Numbered from the stretch's first letter, positions 35,001-43,982 are shown. The stretch is 64,000 nucleotides of DNA from Paenibacillaceae bacterium (GCA_029256185.1 JAQSYI010000001.1:186001-250000), one strand, 5' to 3'. A program made the numbers and translations. The notes: a model not told the origin generated them from the sequence alone.

Positions 35001-35022
35001 AGCCCGGGGACATAACACTAGG

Positions 35023-35182
35023 ACGTGTTTGAAAACTCGCTTGAGGGCATCTTTCGCCGCCTTTTCGCTCCGAGCTATCGTTGCTTTCGCTTGGCCCGGG
35101 CTCCCCGGTACGCCTGCACAAAAGCGCCTTGCCAGAAACGAAAAATCGGGGAAATCTGCTCCCCTCGGAGTTTTCAAACACG
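35023..35182. mobile_element. MITE-like element, copy B (~160 bp)
   Basis: Terminal inverted repeats CGTGTTTGAAAACTC (35024-35038) and GAGTTTTCAAACACG (35168-35182) flank an interior that matches copy A (12322-12481) in reverse. CACTAGG occurs directly on both sides, at 35016-35022 and 35183-35189, as an apparent 7-bp target duplication. The element lies between the FusB-type gene and its terminator. It has no coding content. Confidence 0.88.
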
Positions 35183-35192
35183 CACTAGGCAA

Positions 35193-35217
35193 GGGACGGC
35201 TTCGGCCGCCCCTTTTT
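35193..35217 (+). terminator. Rho-independent terminator of the FusB-type gene
   Basis: GGG-A-CGGC pairs with GCCG-C-CCC around a TTCG tetraloop, with one mismatch, followed by five T. It is directly after the MITE target duplication. Confidence 0.8.
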
Positions 35218-35221
35218 ATAT

Positions 35222-35257
35222 ATCAGACTTACATGCCGCTGGGCGGCACCACTGATG
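35222..35257. repeat. Palindromic intergenic repeat, copy 2
   Basis: It matches the unit at 25632-25668: ATCAGACTT, spacer, GCCGC, spacer, GCGGCACCACTGATG. Outer and inner arms are conserved while the loop differs, as expected of a structured repeat. Confidence 0.75.
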
Positions 35258-35627
35258 AAGGTAGTAACGGGACGCCGTAGGTTCCCTCCCCCTTGTCCGC
35301 CGGCGCCCTCCCCTCTGTTGCTTCCCAAAGGTGCTAAGGGACTCAGATGACGCTATTCGGGAGAAAAGCGGGATTTAAAGCGTCTATCGGACCGGAAAGA
35401 CCTTATTCAGCCCAATTCCCCCTGGAAGGAAGGCATAGGAGGCAGATAAGAGCGTCTGGGTCCGTTAGGATTCAAAACCCGTTGTTTTTGGCCCGATAAG
35501 AGCGCTCATGTCCGTAAGCCAGTACAACAGAAACACCCCCGCCCCCGTTCCCTCTCCCGCTCCCTCTCTCTCCGGTACCTTGCTGATCAAGATTTCCGGC
35601 TGTTCTTGATGCTATCTCTGATGCCTG
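35258..35627. repeat. Gene-free stretch with GATAAGAGCG repeats
   Basis: Two copies of GATAAGAGCG, five variable bases, GTCCGT(T/A)AG lie at 35445-35469 and 35495-35519, 50 bp apart. A related TATCGGACCGG is seen at 35378. The left part is C-rich. No gene or clear terminator for the permease was found. Confidence 0.6.
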
Positions 35628-37949
35628 TTAAACCAAGTCCCTCAATTCCCCAAAACCATCCGTCCTCAGGAGGAGCCGTGTAGGAAGCATGAAGATAATG
35701 GCGGTGAGCACTGCGGCGCATCCTGCAGGGAGCATCACCGTACCCGCTGCCAGGCTTATACCGATACCCATCATGAGCGATAAAGCCAATTTCACCACGG
35801 CAATATACAAGCCCAGCGACAGGAACAGGCTGAATACCAGCGACACAACTGTCTTCAGAGCCGCATAACGAAGAAGGAAGCCTTTTCCCTTTCCTAAGGC
35901 GCGGATGATCACCATTTCCCGGTATTCCTGAAGATACCCTGTATACACCAGATTGAGATTAAACAGGATAGAGGAAAAAATACAGATGAGGCACAGCCAC
36001 TTGAAGACGGTCAGGAACTCACGGATCATCTTGGCCAAGTACTCGCCTGGAAGACCGACATGCAAGGTGATGACGTTGCCGATCCCTTCCTTGAATTGGG
36101 TGGAGGCGGCTTGAACCAGGAACGATATACGCCCTTGCGGCTGTGAGCCGGCCGGCTTCAGAATATCTCTCTGATTAATCCCTCCCGCGTCGTAGATTCC
36201 TTTAATCGTGAATTCGCGGAGCTCGCCGTTCAGCTCGGTCTTGAGGGAATCTCCCAGCGTCAAGTTCGCCTCATTGCGGAAGTCAGATGAAACCAACACT
36301 CCCTCCGGCGAACCCTCGAACACATCCTGCCCTTCCAGAACCTTGTAGAGCACCTGATATTCCTCAGGCAGCAACTCGCATAGTTGAAGAGGGCGGCGTA
36401 TATCTCTCTGATCCGTCATGTACCCGGTGCTTACATAAAGCTTGGTGTACCCCGCAACATCCGGTGCTGCTATTAGGGCTTGCTCCAGCAGCGCTGGTTC
36501 GCTGCCTGCGGCCATATAGTTGTAGCCCAGCTTCTGCTCGGTTCCCTGATTGAAGCTGTCGCGGATGGTTTGGTCCAACGTAAAGCCGATCAGCAGGAAC
36601 AGAGTAGTCAGAGCCAGACTGAGAACCGTCACGGCAAAAGCATGGCGGTTAGCCCGCAAATTCCTGAAGCCGTACAGCAGCAGCCGGTTCCCGTACGGCC
36701 ACCGGGAGATAGCTTTGATGCCAAGTATGATAACCGTAAAAAACAGCCCAATCAATAAGATGATGATGAAGCTGCTGATGAGAGCCGAGGGCCGTCCCAA
36801 GTAGACGGAGTAGACTACCAGCGTAATCAAGGCGAAGCCCGTGGACAGCCGGATAATTTTCGGCCGGGATCGTTTCCATGACGGAGGGTCTCCACGAATA
36901 ACGGACAGCGGTCCAATGCTCTTCATAGCTATGGAGGCTATATGGATGAACACGCCATAAATCAGCAGAAACAACAGGACACCTGTGCCGGCGATACGGA
37001 ATATCTCATAATCGGCCGGATGGTCCGCCCCTCCATTGGATAATAACAAGTGCCTGGACAGAGGGATGCTGAGCAGGCCGCCCAGAAGCACCGCAGGCAG
37101 CAGCAGCAAGCACATTTCCGCTCTCAGTGCCCTTTGGACCGATTTCGCGGGGACAGCCAGCATGCGGATTACGGCGATATCCTTCTGCCGGTATGTGATA
37201 ATCATAAAGATGCTGCTCAATACGGATAACAGGGTCATGATGTAGCTCAAGGTGTGGAGAATATTCAAGGCGGCGGCATTGGTGTTCAGCTTCCCCTGGA
37301 TCTTTTCTTTCATATCACCGACGGTGGAATATTTGAACTCCGGCTCTATGGACATCAGTTGGTTCTTAAGCCCTTCTGCATCTCCGGTATCGATAAGAAA
37401 AACAGTGGCGAAGGGGAGGCGGTTCATATTGTCAAAAACAGCTACCTTGCCGTAACCCAACATTTCCGACTGTCCGTCCACGCCGTATGCCGCCGGTTCC
37501 ACCTGCTTGACACGGTAGTCCCGGCCTCCAATTCTCACTGTCCCGCCTTGTACTACCTGCAATTCATGCGCCAGACTCTCATGCATAATGATCTCGTCAT
37601 CGCCCAGATCATATTCACCTGCCAGAACGTCGCCGTAAGCCTGGACCGCACCATTCACGAAGGGGCTGGAGTAGACGCTGGCCGTCCTGACTTTTATTCC
37701 GCTGCCGGTCATCTTCCCCACCGCCTCCAGAAAGGCCGGGGACTCATAGCCGGCCTCCACCTTCAGCTCCGCTCCGTTCAGTTCACCCGCCTGGCTGGTC
37801 AAGGCCCGGTCGGTACGGACCATAACCTGCGGGATCGATAAGGCGATGCTGACGGCGATGACCACCGACAGCATGATCAAGCCGTATAACAAGCGATGTC
37901 TCTTAAGCATACGGAGATTATACAGTCTGAAGATCTTGATCCATTCCAA
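35628..37949 (-). CDS. Large FtsX-like ABC permease
   Basis: The 773-residue protein has about eight to ten helices in two FtsX-type halves with large external loops, the layout of antimicrobial-peptide or macrolide ABC exporters. The amino helix opens with IKIFRLYNLRMLKRHRLLYGLIMLSVVIAV. I chose TTG 37949, because GGAGG lies 8 bases before it; the ATG at 37964 has none. Its start lies inside the ATPase gene end (about 30 bp overlap), which shows tight coupling. It lies downstream of the two-component genes on the same strand. Confidence 0.87.
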   Translation of the reverse strand: MEWIKIFRLYNLRMLKRHRLLYGLIMLSVVIAVSIALSIPQVMVRTDRALTSQAGELNGAELKVEAGYESPAFLEAVGKMTGSGIKVRTASVYSSPFVNGAVQAYGDVLAGEYDLGDDEIIMHESLAHELQVVQGGTVRIGGRDYRVKQVEPAAYGVDGQSEMLGYGKVAVFDNMNRLPFATVFLIDTGDAEGLKNQLMSIEPEFKYSTVGDMKEKIQGKLNTNAAALNILHTLSYIMTLLSVLSSIFMIITYRQKDIAVIRMLAVPAKSVQRALRAEMCLLLLPAVLLGGLLSIPLSRHLLLSNGGADHPADYEIFRIAGTGVLLFLLIYGVFIHIASIAMKSIGPLSVIRGDPPSWKRSRPKIIRLSTGFALITLVVYSVYLGRPSALISSFIIILLIGLFFTVIILGIKAISRWPYGNRLLLYGFRNLRANRHAFAVTVLSLALTTLFLLIGFTLDQTIRDSFNQGTEQKLGYNYMAAGSEPALLEQALIAAPDVAGYTKLYVSTGYMTDQRDIRRPLQLCELLPEEYQVLYKVLEGQDVFEGSPEGVLVSSDFRNEANLTLGDSLKTELNGELREFTIKGIYDAGGINQRDILKPAGSQPQGRISFLVQAASTQFKEGIGNVITLHVGLPGEYLAKMIREFLTVFKWLCLICIFSSILFNLNLVYTGYLQEYREMVIIRALGKGKGFLLRYAALKTVVSLVFSLFLSLGLYIAVVKLALSLMMGIGISLAAGTVMLPAGCAAVLTAIIFMLPTRLLLRTDGFGELRDLV

Positions 37950-38604
37950 GGACCTGACCTCCATTCAGCACAATCCTGCGTTCCCCTAGCCCGCCAATCT
38001 CCTTGTCGTGGGTCACAATAACGACGGAGCATCCCGTTTTCCGGCGGGTATCGAGCAAGAGGTTCATCACCATGCGGCTGTTATTCACATCCAATGCCCC
38101 TGTGGGCTCATCGCACAGAAGCACCTGGGGGCCGTTCACCAATGCCCGGACAATGGCCACCCGCTGGGCTTCCCCGCCGGATAACGATTTCACATCACTT
38201 TTGTACTTATCGGCAATACCCACCATCTCCAGCAGTTCCATGGCGGCTTTGCGGGCGGCCTTGCTGCTAACTTTGGCGTTCATTGCCAACAGCAGATTTT
38301 CCAGCGGAGTCAGACAGCTGATCAGATTGGCATTCTGGAAGATCAGGCCGATCTTCTCCCTCCGGAGACCCTCCAGCTTCTTTTCCTTGCGGAAATCCAC
38401 CAGTTTCCCGTCTATATGGATGCTTCCCGTGGTTGGCTCCGCCAATAAAGCGGTAATATTCAGCAAAGTGGACTTGCCGCATCCGGAAGGGCCCATGACC
38501 GTAATCAGCTCCTTCTCCCGAACGGTCAGGTTAATACCTCTGAGAATGCAGTTTTCCTTATCTCCGTCTTGATATGATTTATGCACATCTGTCAGTCTGA
38601 TCAC
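37918..38604 (-). CDS. ABC transporter ATPase for the FtsX-type permease
   Basis: The 228-residue ATPase has Walker A GPSGCGKST, the signature LSGGEAQRVAI and Walker B VLLCDEPTGALD, all of the MacB/LolD group. GTG 38604 is used, because AAAGGAG lies 9 bases before it. It is 90 bp after the histidine kinase gene on the same strand, so kinase, ATPase and permease could form one transcript. Confidence 0.93.
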   Translation of the reverse strand: MIRLTDVHKSYQDGDKENCILRGINLTVREKELITVMGPSGCGKSTLLNITALLAEPTTGSIHIDGKLVDFRKEKKLEGLRREKIGLIFQNANLISCLTPLENLLLAMNAKVSSKAARKAAMELLEMVGIADKYKSDVKSLSGGEAQRVAIVRALVNGPQVLLCDEPTGALDVNNSRMVMNLLLDTRRKTGCSVVIVTHDKEIGGLGERRIVLNGGQVLGMDQDLQTV

Positions 38605-38693
38605 GAACGGAAGCTCCTTTCTGCCCAAACAGGTTTAACCCCATCTTAGCAGAGCGGGCCTTTCATCCCTCTTAGGCTAACCTTACACCAGCC

Positions 38694-40055
38694 TTAAATT
38701 TGCGGCAGTTCGATAACAATCTCGAATGTGTGCTGGTCCGTGTTCAGACGGACGGAGCCGCCGTGGGCCGCCACAATTTTCTTCACAATCGCCAGGCCCA
38801 GGCCGGAGCCATCCGGATTCAAGGAATCGGCTTGCACATCTCTGACGAATGGTTCAAGCCATTGCTCTCCGCCGGGAGACCGGAGCGCACTGTCGTTTCT
38901 CAGGGCCAGCCGGATGCCCTCTTGCCGCTTCTCCAGCCGGACCTGGAACCGGGAGCCGGTCCGGTGGTAAGCTATGGAATTATAGAGGAGATTGGATAGT
39001 ACCCGCCGCATGGCTTTCTTGTCGAAGGGAAGCGTCACTTCCTCCTCGGGGATAATGAATTCCGGGATCAATCCGGCCGCCTCCAGTTCCGGCAGCATTC
39101 GGATCATTTCCGTCCGGATAAATTCCCCGAAGTCATCCTTTATCTGGTCCAATTCAAAAGCGGGACTGTCCATTCGGGACAGCTCGAATAAATCCATAAT
39201 CAGCTCATTGGCGCGAATGCTATTCTCGTAGATAATCCGGGCGTATCCACCCTGCTCCGAATCGGGCGGTGTCTGCCGGTTCATCAGCAGCTCCGCATAA
39301 CCGGCCATGCTCGTCAGCGGATTTTTCAGATCATGAGAGATGTCCAGCACCAGGCTTTTCCGGTTCCGTTCGCTTTGCTCAATCATGTCGATCTGATTCT
39401 CGATTTGCTCGGCCATATGGTTAAAGGACAGTTCCAATTCACTGAATTCGTGATTGTTGCCCACCGGCACACGGGCGCTGTAATCCCCGTTGCGCACTCG
39501 CCTGACCGCTTGGGACAGCTCCCGAAGAGGCCTGACAAACCGGACTGCCGTTATTTTGGAATAGATGAAGGTGCTGAGCAGCGTCATCATTAGGCAGACG
39601 AAGGTAAACAGCAATACCCCCTGCAGATTGAGAATAATTCTGAAGTTGCCAAAGATAACAAACCGGTTCTGCAGAGACACCACCAGCCAGAACTGCTCCT
39701 TCTCGTTATAAGCGAAGGTCATGATGTTCCGGCTGGTAGCGTTGTCCATCATGAATTGGACAAATTCGTCGGGCTTCAACGCATTGGTGCCAAAAGGATT
39801 CCGGCCAGCAGAATGCACCACCCGGTATTGGCTGTCCAGCACCTGCAGGCCCCCGCCTTGCTCCACGATCGGGCGGGTATCGATAGCCGTGTAATCGTCT
39901 GTCATCAGTTGCTCTGCCATATTGCGCGTATACATCTCATTCTTCGAATCCAGGCGGGTGATGCCGGTGATCGCCAGCATGCTGAGCAAGGGCGGAATAA
40001 ACAGGATGAGGATATAACTTTTGAGTAACTGGTAGGAGATCCGTTGCTTCTTCAT
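38694..40055 (-). CDS. Sensor histidine kinase with HAMP domain
   Basis: The 453-residue kinase has two transmembrane helices (about 10-32 and 165-190) with an external domain of roughly 130 residues, then a HAMP linker, a HisKA domain with His in LVLDISHDLKNPLTSM, and a GHKL ATPase domain (LLYNSIAYH, GSGLGLAIVKKIVAAHGG). ATG 40055 is used, 4 bases after the response regulator stop (at 40060), so the pair is coupled. It is unlike the short-linker BceS sensors. Confidence 0.92.
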   Translation of the reverse strand: MKKQRISYQLLKSYILILFIPPLLSMLAITGITRLDSKNEMYTRNMAEQLMTDDYTAIDTRPIVEQGGGLQVLDSQYRVVHSAGRNPFGTNALKPDEFVQFMMDNATSRNIMTFAYNEKEQFWLVVSLQNRFVIFGNFRIILNLQGVLLFTFVCLMMTLLSTFIYSKITAVRFVRPLRELSQAVRRVRNGDYSARVPVGNNHEFSELELSFNHMAEQIENQIDMIEQSERNRKSLVLDISHDLKNPLTSMAGYAELLMNRQTPPDSEQGGYARIIYENSIRANELIMDLFELSRMDSPAFELDQIKDDFGEFIRTEMIRMLPELEAAGLIPEFIIPEEEVTLPFDKKAMRRVLSNLLYNSIAYHRTGSRFQVRLEKRQEGIRLALRNDSALRSPGGEQWLEPFVRDVQADSLNPDGSGLGLAIVKKIVAAHGGSVRLNTDQHTFEIVIELPQI

Positions 40056-40059
40056 CGGT

Positions 40060-40752
40060 CTAATCCGCCCGCCGGAACATGTACCCAAGCCCCCGCTGCA
40101 GGTGGATATACTCCGGGTTTTTGGCATTGGCTTCGATCTTGTTCCGCAGCCGGCTCACAGTAACCATTAGGGTGTTGTCGTCGTAGCAATATTCATCCTC
40201 CCAAACCTGCTCATACAGCTGTTTCTTGGTGAAAATCCGGTTAGGATGCTGCATGAGGCAAGCCAGCAGCTTGTATTCTTTGGCAGGAAGAGGGACCCAT
40301 AGTCCGTCGATATAGAGCTTGCATTCTTTCAGATGAAGACTAAGATTCCGGTACTCGATCATCTCTTCCGGCGCCTTCTGCGGAGAATCGTATACATGCC
40401 TGCGCCTGAGCTGGGCATCCACCCTGGCTAAGAGCTCTGCCCGGCTGAACGGCTTCACCAGGTAATCGTCGGCTCCCAGCCCCAGCCCCAGCACCTTGTC
40501 CATCTCCTCATTGCGCGCTGTCAGGAAAATGACGGGGATGTGGCTGGTTCTTCGAATCTCCCGCAGCAGATTGAAGCCGTCGAGCCGCGGCATCATCACA
40601 TCGAGAATCGCCATATTCAGGTCATGCTGTGCAAACAGCTCCAACGCCTCCGCGCCGTCCTTCGCTTCAATGATGCGGTACGCCTTTTCCTCCAAATAGA
40701 GTCTGATGAGCTTTCTGATATCCGTCTCGTCTTCCGCAACCAGTATGTTCAT
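40060..40752 (-). CDS. OmpR/PhoB-type response regulator
   Basis: The 230-residue protein has a receiver domain (MNILVAEDETDIRKLIRLYLEEK, phosphorylation aspartate in AILDVMMPRLDG, and the FSRAELLARVDAQLRR switch region) and a winged-helix output domain ending DDNTLMVTVSRLRNKIEANAKNPEYIHLQRGLGYMF. It is the first gene of the kinase/ABC cassette and probably activates the transporter downstream. Confidence 0.94.
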   Translation of the reverse strand: MNILVAEDETDIRKLIRLYLEEKAYRIIEAKDGAEALELFAQHDLNMAILDVMMPRLDGFNLLREIRRTSHIPVIFLTARNEEMDKVLGLGLGADDYLVKPFSRAELLARVDAQLRRRHVYDSPQKAPEEMIEYRNLSLHLKECKLYIDGLWVPLPAKEYKLLACLMQHPNRIFTKKQLYEQVWEDEYCYDDNTLMVTVSRLRNKIEANAKNPEYIHLQRGLGYMFRRAD

Positions 40753-41031
40753 GTTTTCGCCCGCTTCTTCATTTAGTCAGCTTCATTGTTGACTGTCTCT
40801 TCGCTATGTAGTAGAAGTATATCATTTCCCGTTGGCGAAAGGCCTCCTATTATTGGACTGAAAAATCCGCATGAGGTTTGATAGATAGCTATGGCGGACC
40901 CGCTCCTGATAGTTTCTTAACAACTTGGCCGGGCTTCTTTGTTATACTGGGTTCACCAGCAAATTATGCCATGTGTTCGAATCGCCAGCATCTGGTCAGG
41001 GGAATACTAACATAAAGGGAGTGAGCAATGG

Positions 41032-41415
41032 ATGATTAGTAAATTAGGCCAAATTATGTTGTATGTGAATGATCAGGACCGTGCAGCGGAATTTTGGACC
41101 AAGAAGATAGGGTTCCAGGTGATCTCGGAAGAGGATGGAGAAGAGGATATGCGGTGGATTGAAATCGCGCCCACCAAGGAGGCTCAGACGAGCATAATCC
41201 TTCATAACAAGGAGGTAGTTGCCCGGATGTCACCGGAGGTGAATCTCGGGTCACCATCACTCATGTTTTTTTCGGACAACCTGGAGCAATTATACCAGGA
41301 TTTTAAGGACAAGAACGTCGTGGTGGGGGAACTGGTTACGTTGCCCTTCGGCAAAGTGTTCAATTTTGCGGATGAGGAAGACAATTATTTTGCGGTGATG
41401 GAGAATAACTCATAA
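41032..41415 (+). CDS. VOC-family (glyoxalase/bleomycin-resistance fold) protein
   Basis: The 127-residue protein has two VOC beta-alpha-beta modules. MLYVNDQDRAAEFWTKKIGFQV and LMFFSDNLEQLYQDFKDKNVVVGELVTLPFGKVFNFADEEDNYFAVME are typical. Metal-binding residues of the family are partly conserved. Function of this member is unknown. AGGGAG lies about 10 bases before the ATG. A terminator hairpin follows at 41459. Confidence 0.87.
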   Translation: MISKLGQIMLYVNDQDRAAEFWTKKIGFQVISEEDGEEDMRWIEIAPTKEAQTSIILHNKEVVARMSPEVNLGSPSLMFFSDNLEQLYQDFKDKNVVVGELVTLPFGKVFNFADEEDNYFAVMENNS

Positions 41416-41458
41416 TCTAATGATTGAAGTACGTGCCTGCTAACAGGCTGGTAATGTG

Positions 41459-41490
41459 CGGCGGACGGGATTGCGGAATCCTGTCCGCCG
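41459..41490 (+). terminator. Terminator of the VOC gene
   Basis: Arms CGGCGGACGGGATT and AATCCTGTCCGCCG enclose GCGG; a TATTTGGTTTTT run follows. The stem has one mismatch. Confidence 0.75.
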
Positions 41491-41660
41491 TATTTGGTTT
41501 TTGGGACCGGCAGCCTGCCGGAATTACGGAAGCAACGTCCGGTTACATCCTTCAACACGGAGAGATTCGCCATATAGGCGGAGTTGATCCAATGACCGGG
41601 GAAACGTGATGGACGCGGTTGTTCTTAACTTCCGGAATATACTTCCATAGAGGAATAAAT

Positions 41661-41744
41661 TTGGGTGATGTAGATAAAAATGGCCAAAAAGAAACCATAG
41701 AGGAAATTTCAGCGCTTATTCGATTTTTCATAAATAATAAATAA
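41661..41744 (+). CDS. Possible very small ORF, 27 residues
   Basis: A TTG follows AGAGGAATAAA and opens a 27-codon frame ending TIEEISALIRFFINNK. The stretch is AT-rich and its neighbourhood has no other gene. It could be a small peptide or the eroded tail of a lost gene. Only the ribosome site and frame support it. Confidence 0.22.
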   Translation: MGDVDKNGQKETIEEISALIRFFINNK

Positions 41745-41943
41745 ACACCTTACCGCGCCATATCAGCAATCCCCTCATTTGTGGCAACATTCTCAGCACT
41801 ATCTATGTAGCAAGTAAAGCAAGGAAATGGTAATCGCGAGGATATAACCCGCTCTCTAAAGCAATTCTAAATAGGGAAAAATAAAATTAATTTGACAACT
41901 CTATTGCAATATGCTAATGATGATTTGATAAGTTTTTCTGGAA
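41745..41943 (+). promoter_or_regulatory. AT-rich leader of speA with possible promoter
   Basis: A TTGACA (41892-41897) and a TAATGA (41915-41920) spaced 17 bp apart lie about 50 bp upstream of the speA start. The rest of the AT-rich gap shows no clear motif. Confidence 0.4.
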
Positions 41944-41967
41944 TTGGTTCAGGAAAGTGAGGCCAAC

Positions 41968-43890
41968 ATGAATAAAACGGAAATTTTGGGAAGATGGTCC
42001 AAGGAAAAGTCGGAAGAGCTGTATGGCATTAAAAACTGGGGCGCCGGGTATTTTTCTATCTCCGACACAGGCGAAGTGTTGGTGAATCCAAATAAAGAGA
42101 ATGAATCCACTGCAGTCAGCCTGATGGATATTATTTCGGGCATACGCGACCGCGGACTGGATATGCCTGTCTTATTGCGGTTTGAGAATCTGCTGGACTC
42201 TCAGATTTCCTTCCTTAACAACTCCTTTCGGGAAGCGATGAAAAAGCTGAACTACAAAGGGGAATACCGCGGCGTTTATCCCATAAAGGTGAATCAGCAG
42301 CAGCAGGTGGTTGAGGAAGTAACCAAGTTCGGCCAGCGTTATCATCACGGTCTTGAGGTAGGCAGCAAGGCGGAGCTGATCGCGGCGCTTTCCCTTCTGA
42401 AGGACAAGGAAGCCTGTCTGATCTGCAACGGCTACAAGGACGAGGAGTTCATTGATCTGGGGCTATATGCCGTAAAGATGGGTTATAAATGCTTCTTTGT
42501 CATTGAAATTCCAGGCGAGCTGGATCTTGTCATGGAGCGCTCACAGGCTTTGGGTGTGGAGCCGAATATCGGCATCCGAATCAAGCTCTCTTCGAAAGCG
42601 GGAGGGCACTGGATGGAATCCGGCGGCGACAGAAGCATATTCGGGTTGAATGTCTCCCAGGCGATTGAAGCGGTGGATACCCTGAGGGACAACAATATGC
42701 TGCACTGCCTGAAGCTGCTGCACTATCATCTGGGTTCGCAAATCCCCAATATCCGCGATATCCGTTCCGCCGTATTGGAGGCTACCCGGGTATATGCAGA
42801 GCTGGTGAAGGAAGGAGCCCCCATGGGCTATCTGGATCTGGGCGGCGGTCTGGCTGTCGATTATGACGGGTCCAATACCAATTACTCCTTCAGCCGGAAC
42901 TACACAGTGGAAGAGTATTGCTCCGACATCGTGGAAGCCGTTATGTCCATCCTGGACCCCGGCAGCGTTCCCCATCCGGTTATTGTGACGGAATCGGGAC
43001 GTACGACGGTAGCGTATTATTCCGTGCTGCTGTTCAACGTCCTGCATGTGGAGAAGTTCGAGGAGTATGGTGATGCGCCAGATAAACTGGATGAAAGCAC
43101 ATCCGAGCAAATCCGAAACCTGTTTGACGTGAATAAAAACCTGAATCAGAAGAATATTCAGGAGTGCTATAACGATGCGCTCTATTACCGGGATGAAATC
43201 CGCGACATGTTCAAGCATGGGAGGATCAGCCTGAGGGAAAGGGCGTTCTCGGAGAAAATCTTCTGGAATATCATCAATCAGATCGCGAAGGAAAAGCAAA
43301 AGCTGAAAAATTCTCCACCGGATCTGGAGGATATTGAGAATGCGATCGCGGATATCTATTACTGCAATTTCTCCGTGTTCCAATCCATACCGGATAGCTG
43401 GGCCATTGATCAGCTGTTTCCCATTATGCCGCTGCACCGCTTGCTTGAGCTGCCTAAGCGCAATGCTGTTATTGCCGACATCACCTGCGACTGTGACGGG
43501 AAGATCGACCGCTTCATAGACCTCCATGATGTAAAGACTACCTTGCCTCTGCACGAATTGAAGAACGAGGACGACTATTGTCTTGGCGTCTTTCTGGTGG
43601 GTGCTTATCAGGAAACCCTGGGCGATCTTCACAACCTGTTCGGTGATACCAACGTGGTCAGTGTCCGGATCAACCCGGACGGCAGCTATGATCTGGTCAA
43701 GGAAATCCATGGCGACAGCGTGGCGGATGTGCTGTCCTATGTGGAATTTGATCCGAAGTTCATGCTGGTGCGCTTCCGCCAAACGGCAGAAGCCGCCGTG
43801 CGGGAAGGGCGGATCAGTGCCGCCGACAGGAAAGGGATCATGTTTGCCTATGAGAACGGGCTCAACGGGTACACGTATTACGAGCGTTAA
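41968..43890 (+). CDS. speA: Biosynthetic arginine decarboxylase
   Basis: The 640-residue protein matches the PLP-dependent, alanine-racemase-fold arginine decarboxylase of the SpeA type, which makes agmatine from arginine for polyamine synthesis. The PLP lysine is Lys107 in YPIKVNQQQQ, and the carboxyl-terminal CDCDGKIDRF (Cys507/Cys509) provides the catalytic cysteine. HYHLGSQIPNIRDI and LDLGGGLAVDY are core motifs. ATG 41968 is used; GTGAGG lies just before. Bacilli more often carry the unrelated fold-I ADC, so this is notable. A terminator follows at 43957. Confidence 0.95.
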   Translation: MNKTEILGRWSKEKSEELYGIKNWGAGYFSISDTGEVLVNPNKENESTAVSLMDIISGIRDRGLDMPVLLRFENLLDSQISFLNNSFREAMKKLNYKGEYRGVYPIKVNQQQQVVEEVTKFGQRYHHGLEVGSKAELIAALSLLKDKEACLICNGYKDEEFIDLGLYAVKMGYKCFFVIEIPGELDLVMERSQALGVEPNIGIRIKLSSKAGGHWMESGGDRSIFGLNVSQAIEAVDTLRDNNMLHCLKLLHYHLGSQIPNIRDIRSAVLEATRVYAELVKEGAPMGYLDLGGGLAVDYDGSNTNYSFSRNYTVEEYCSDIVEAVMSILDPGSVPHPVIVTESGRTTVAYYSVLLFNVLHVEKFEEYGDAPDKLDESTSEQIRNLFDVNKNLNQKNIQECYNDALYYRDEIRDMFKHGRISLRERAFSEKIFWNIINQIAKEKQKLKNSPPDLEDIENAIADIYYCNFSVFQSIPDSWAIDQLFPIMPLHRLLELPKRNAVIADITCDCDGKIDRFIDLHDVKTTLPLHELKNEDDYCLGVFLVGAYQETLGDLHNLFGDTNVVSVRINPDGSYDLVKEIHGDSVADVLSYVEFDPKFMLVRFRQTAEAAVREGRISAADRKGIMFAYENGLNGYTYYER

Positions 43891-43956
43891 GCCGATGCTG
43901 TTCCATTAATCTGTTGAACTGAGGACGAGGGGCTTCAAGCCCCTGTCTGCGAGTAG

Positions 43957-43982
43957 AAGGCCGCCCAGTTGGGCGGCCTTTT
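43957..43982 (+). terminator. Rho-independent terminator of speA
   Basis: Arms AAGGCCGCCC and GGGCGGCCTT enclose AGTT and run into TTC. A smaller hairpin with GGGGCTT and AAGCCCC arms lies just upstream. Confidence 0.85.

Noticed and set aside
35628-40752. A bacitracin-type BceRS-BceAB module
   Set aside because: Gene order and ABC type are similar, but the kinase has a ~130-residue external domain and HAMP linker, unlike the short-loop Bce sensors.
42541-43782. A 413-codon minus-strand frame opposite speA
   Set aside because: Antisense to a clear arginine decarboxylase and without any recognisable motif or start signal.
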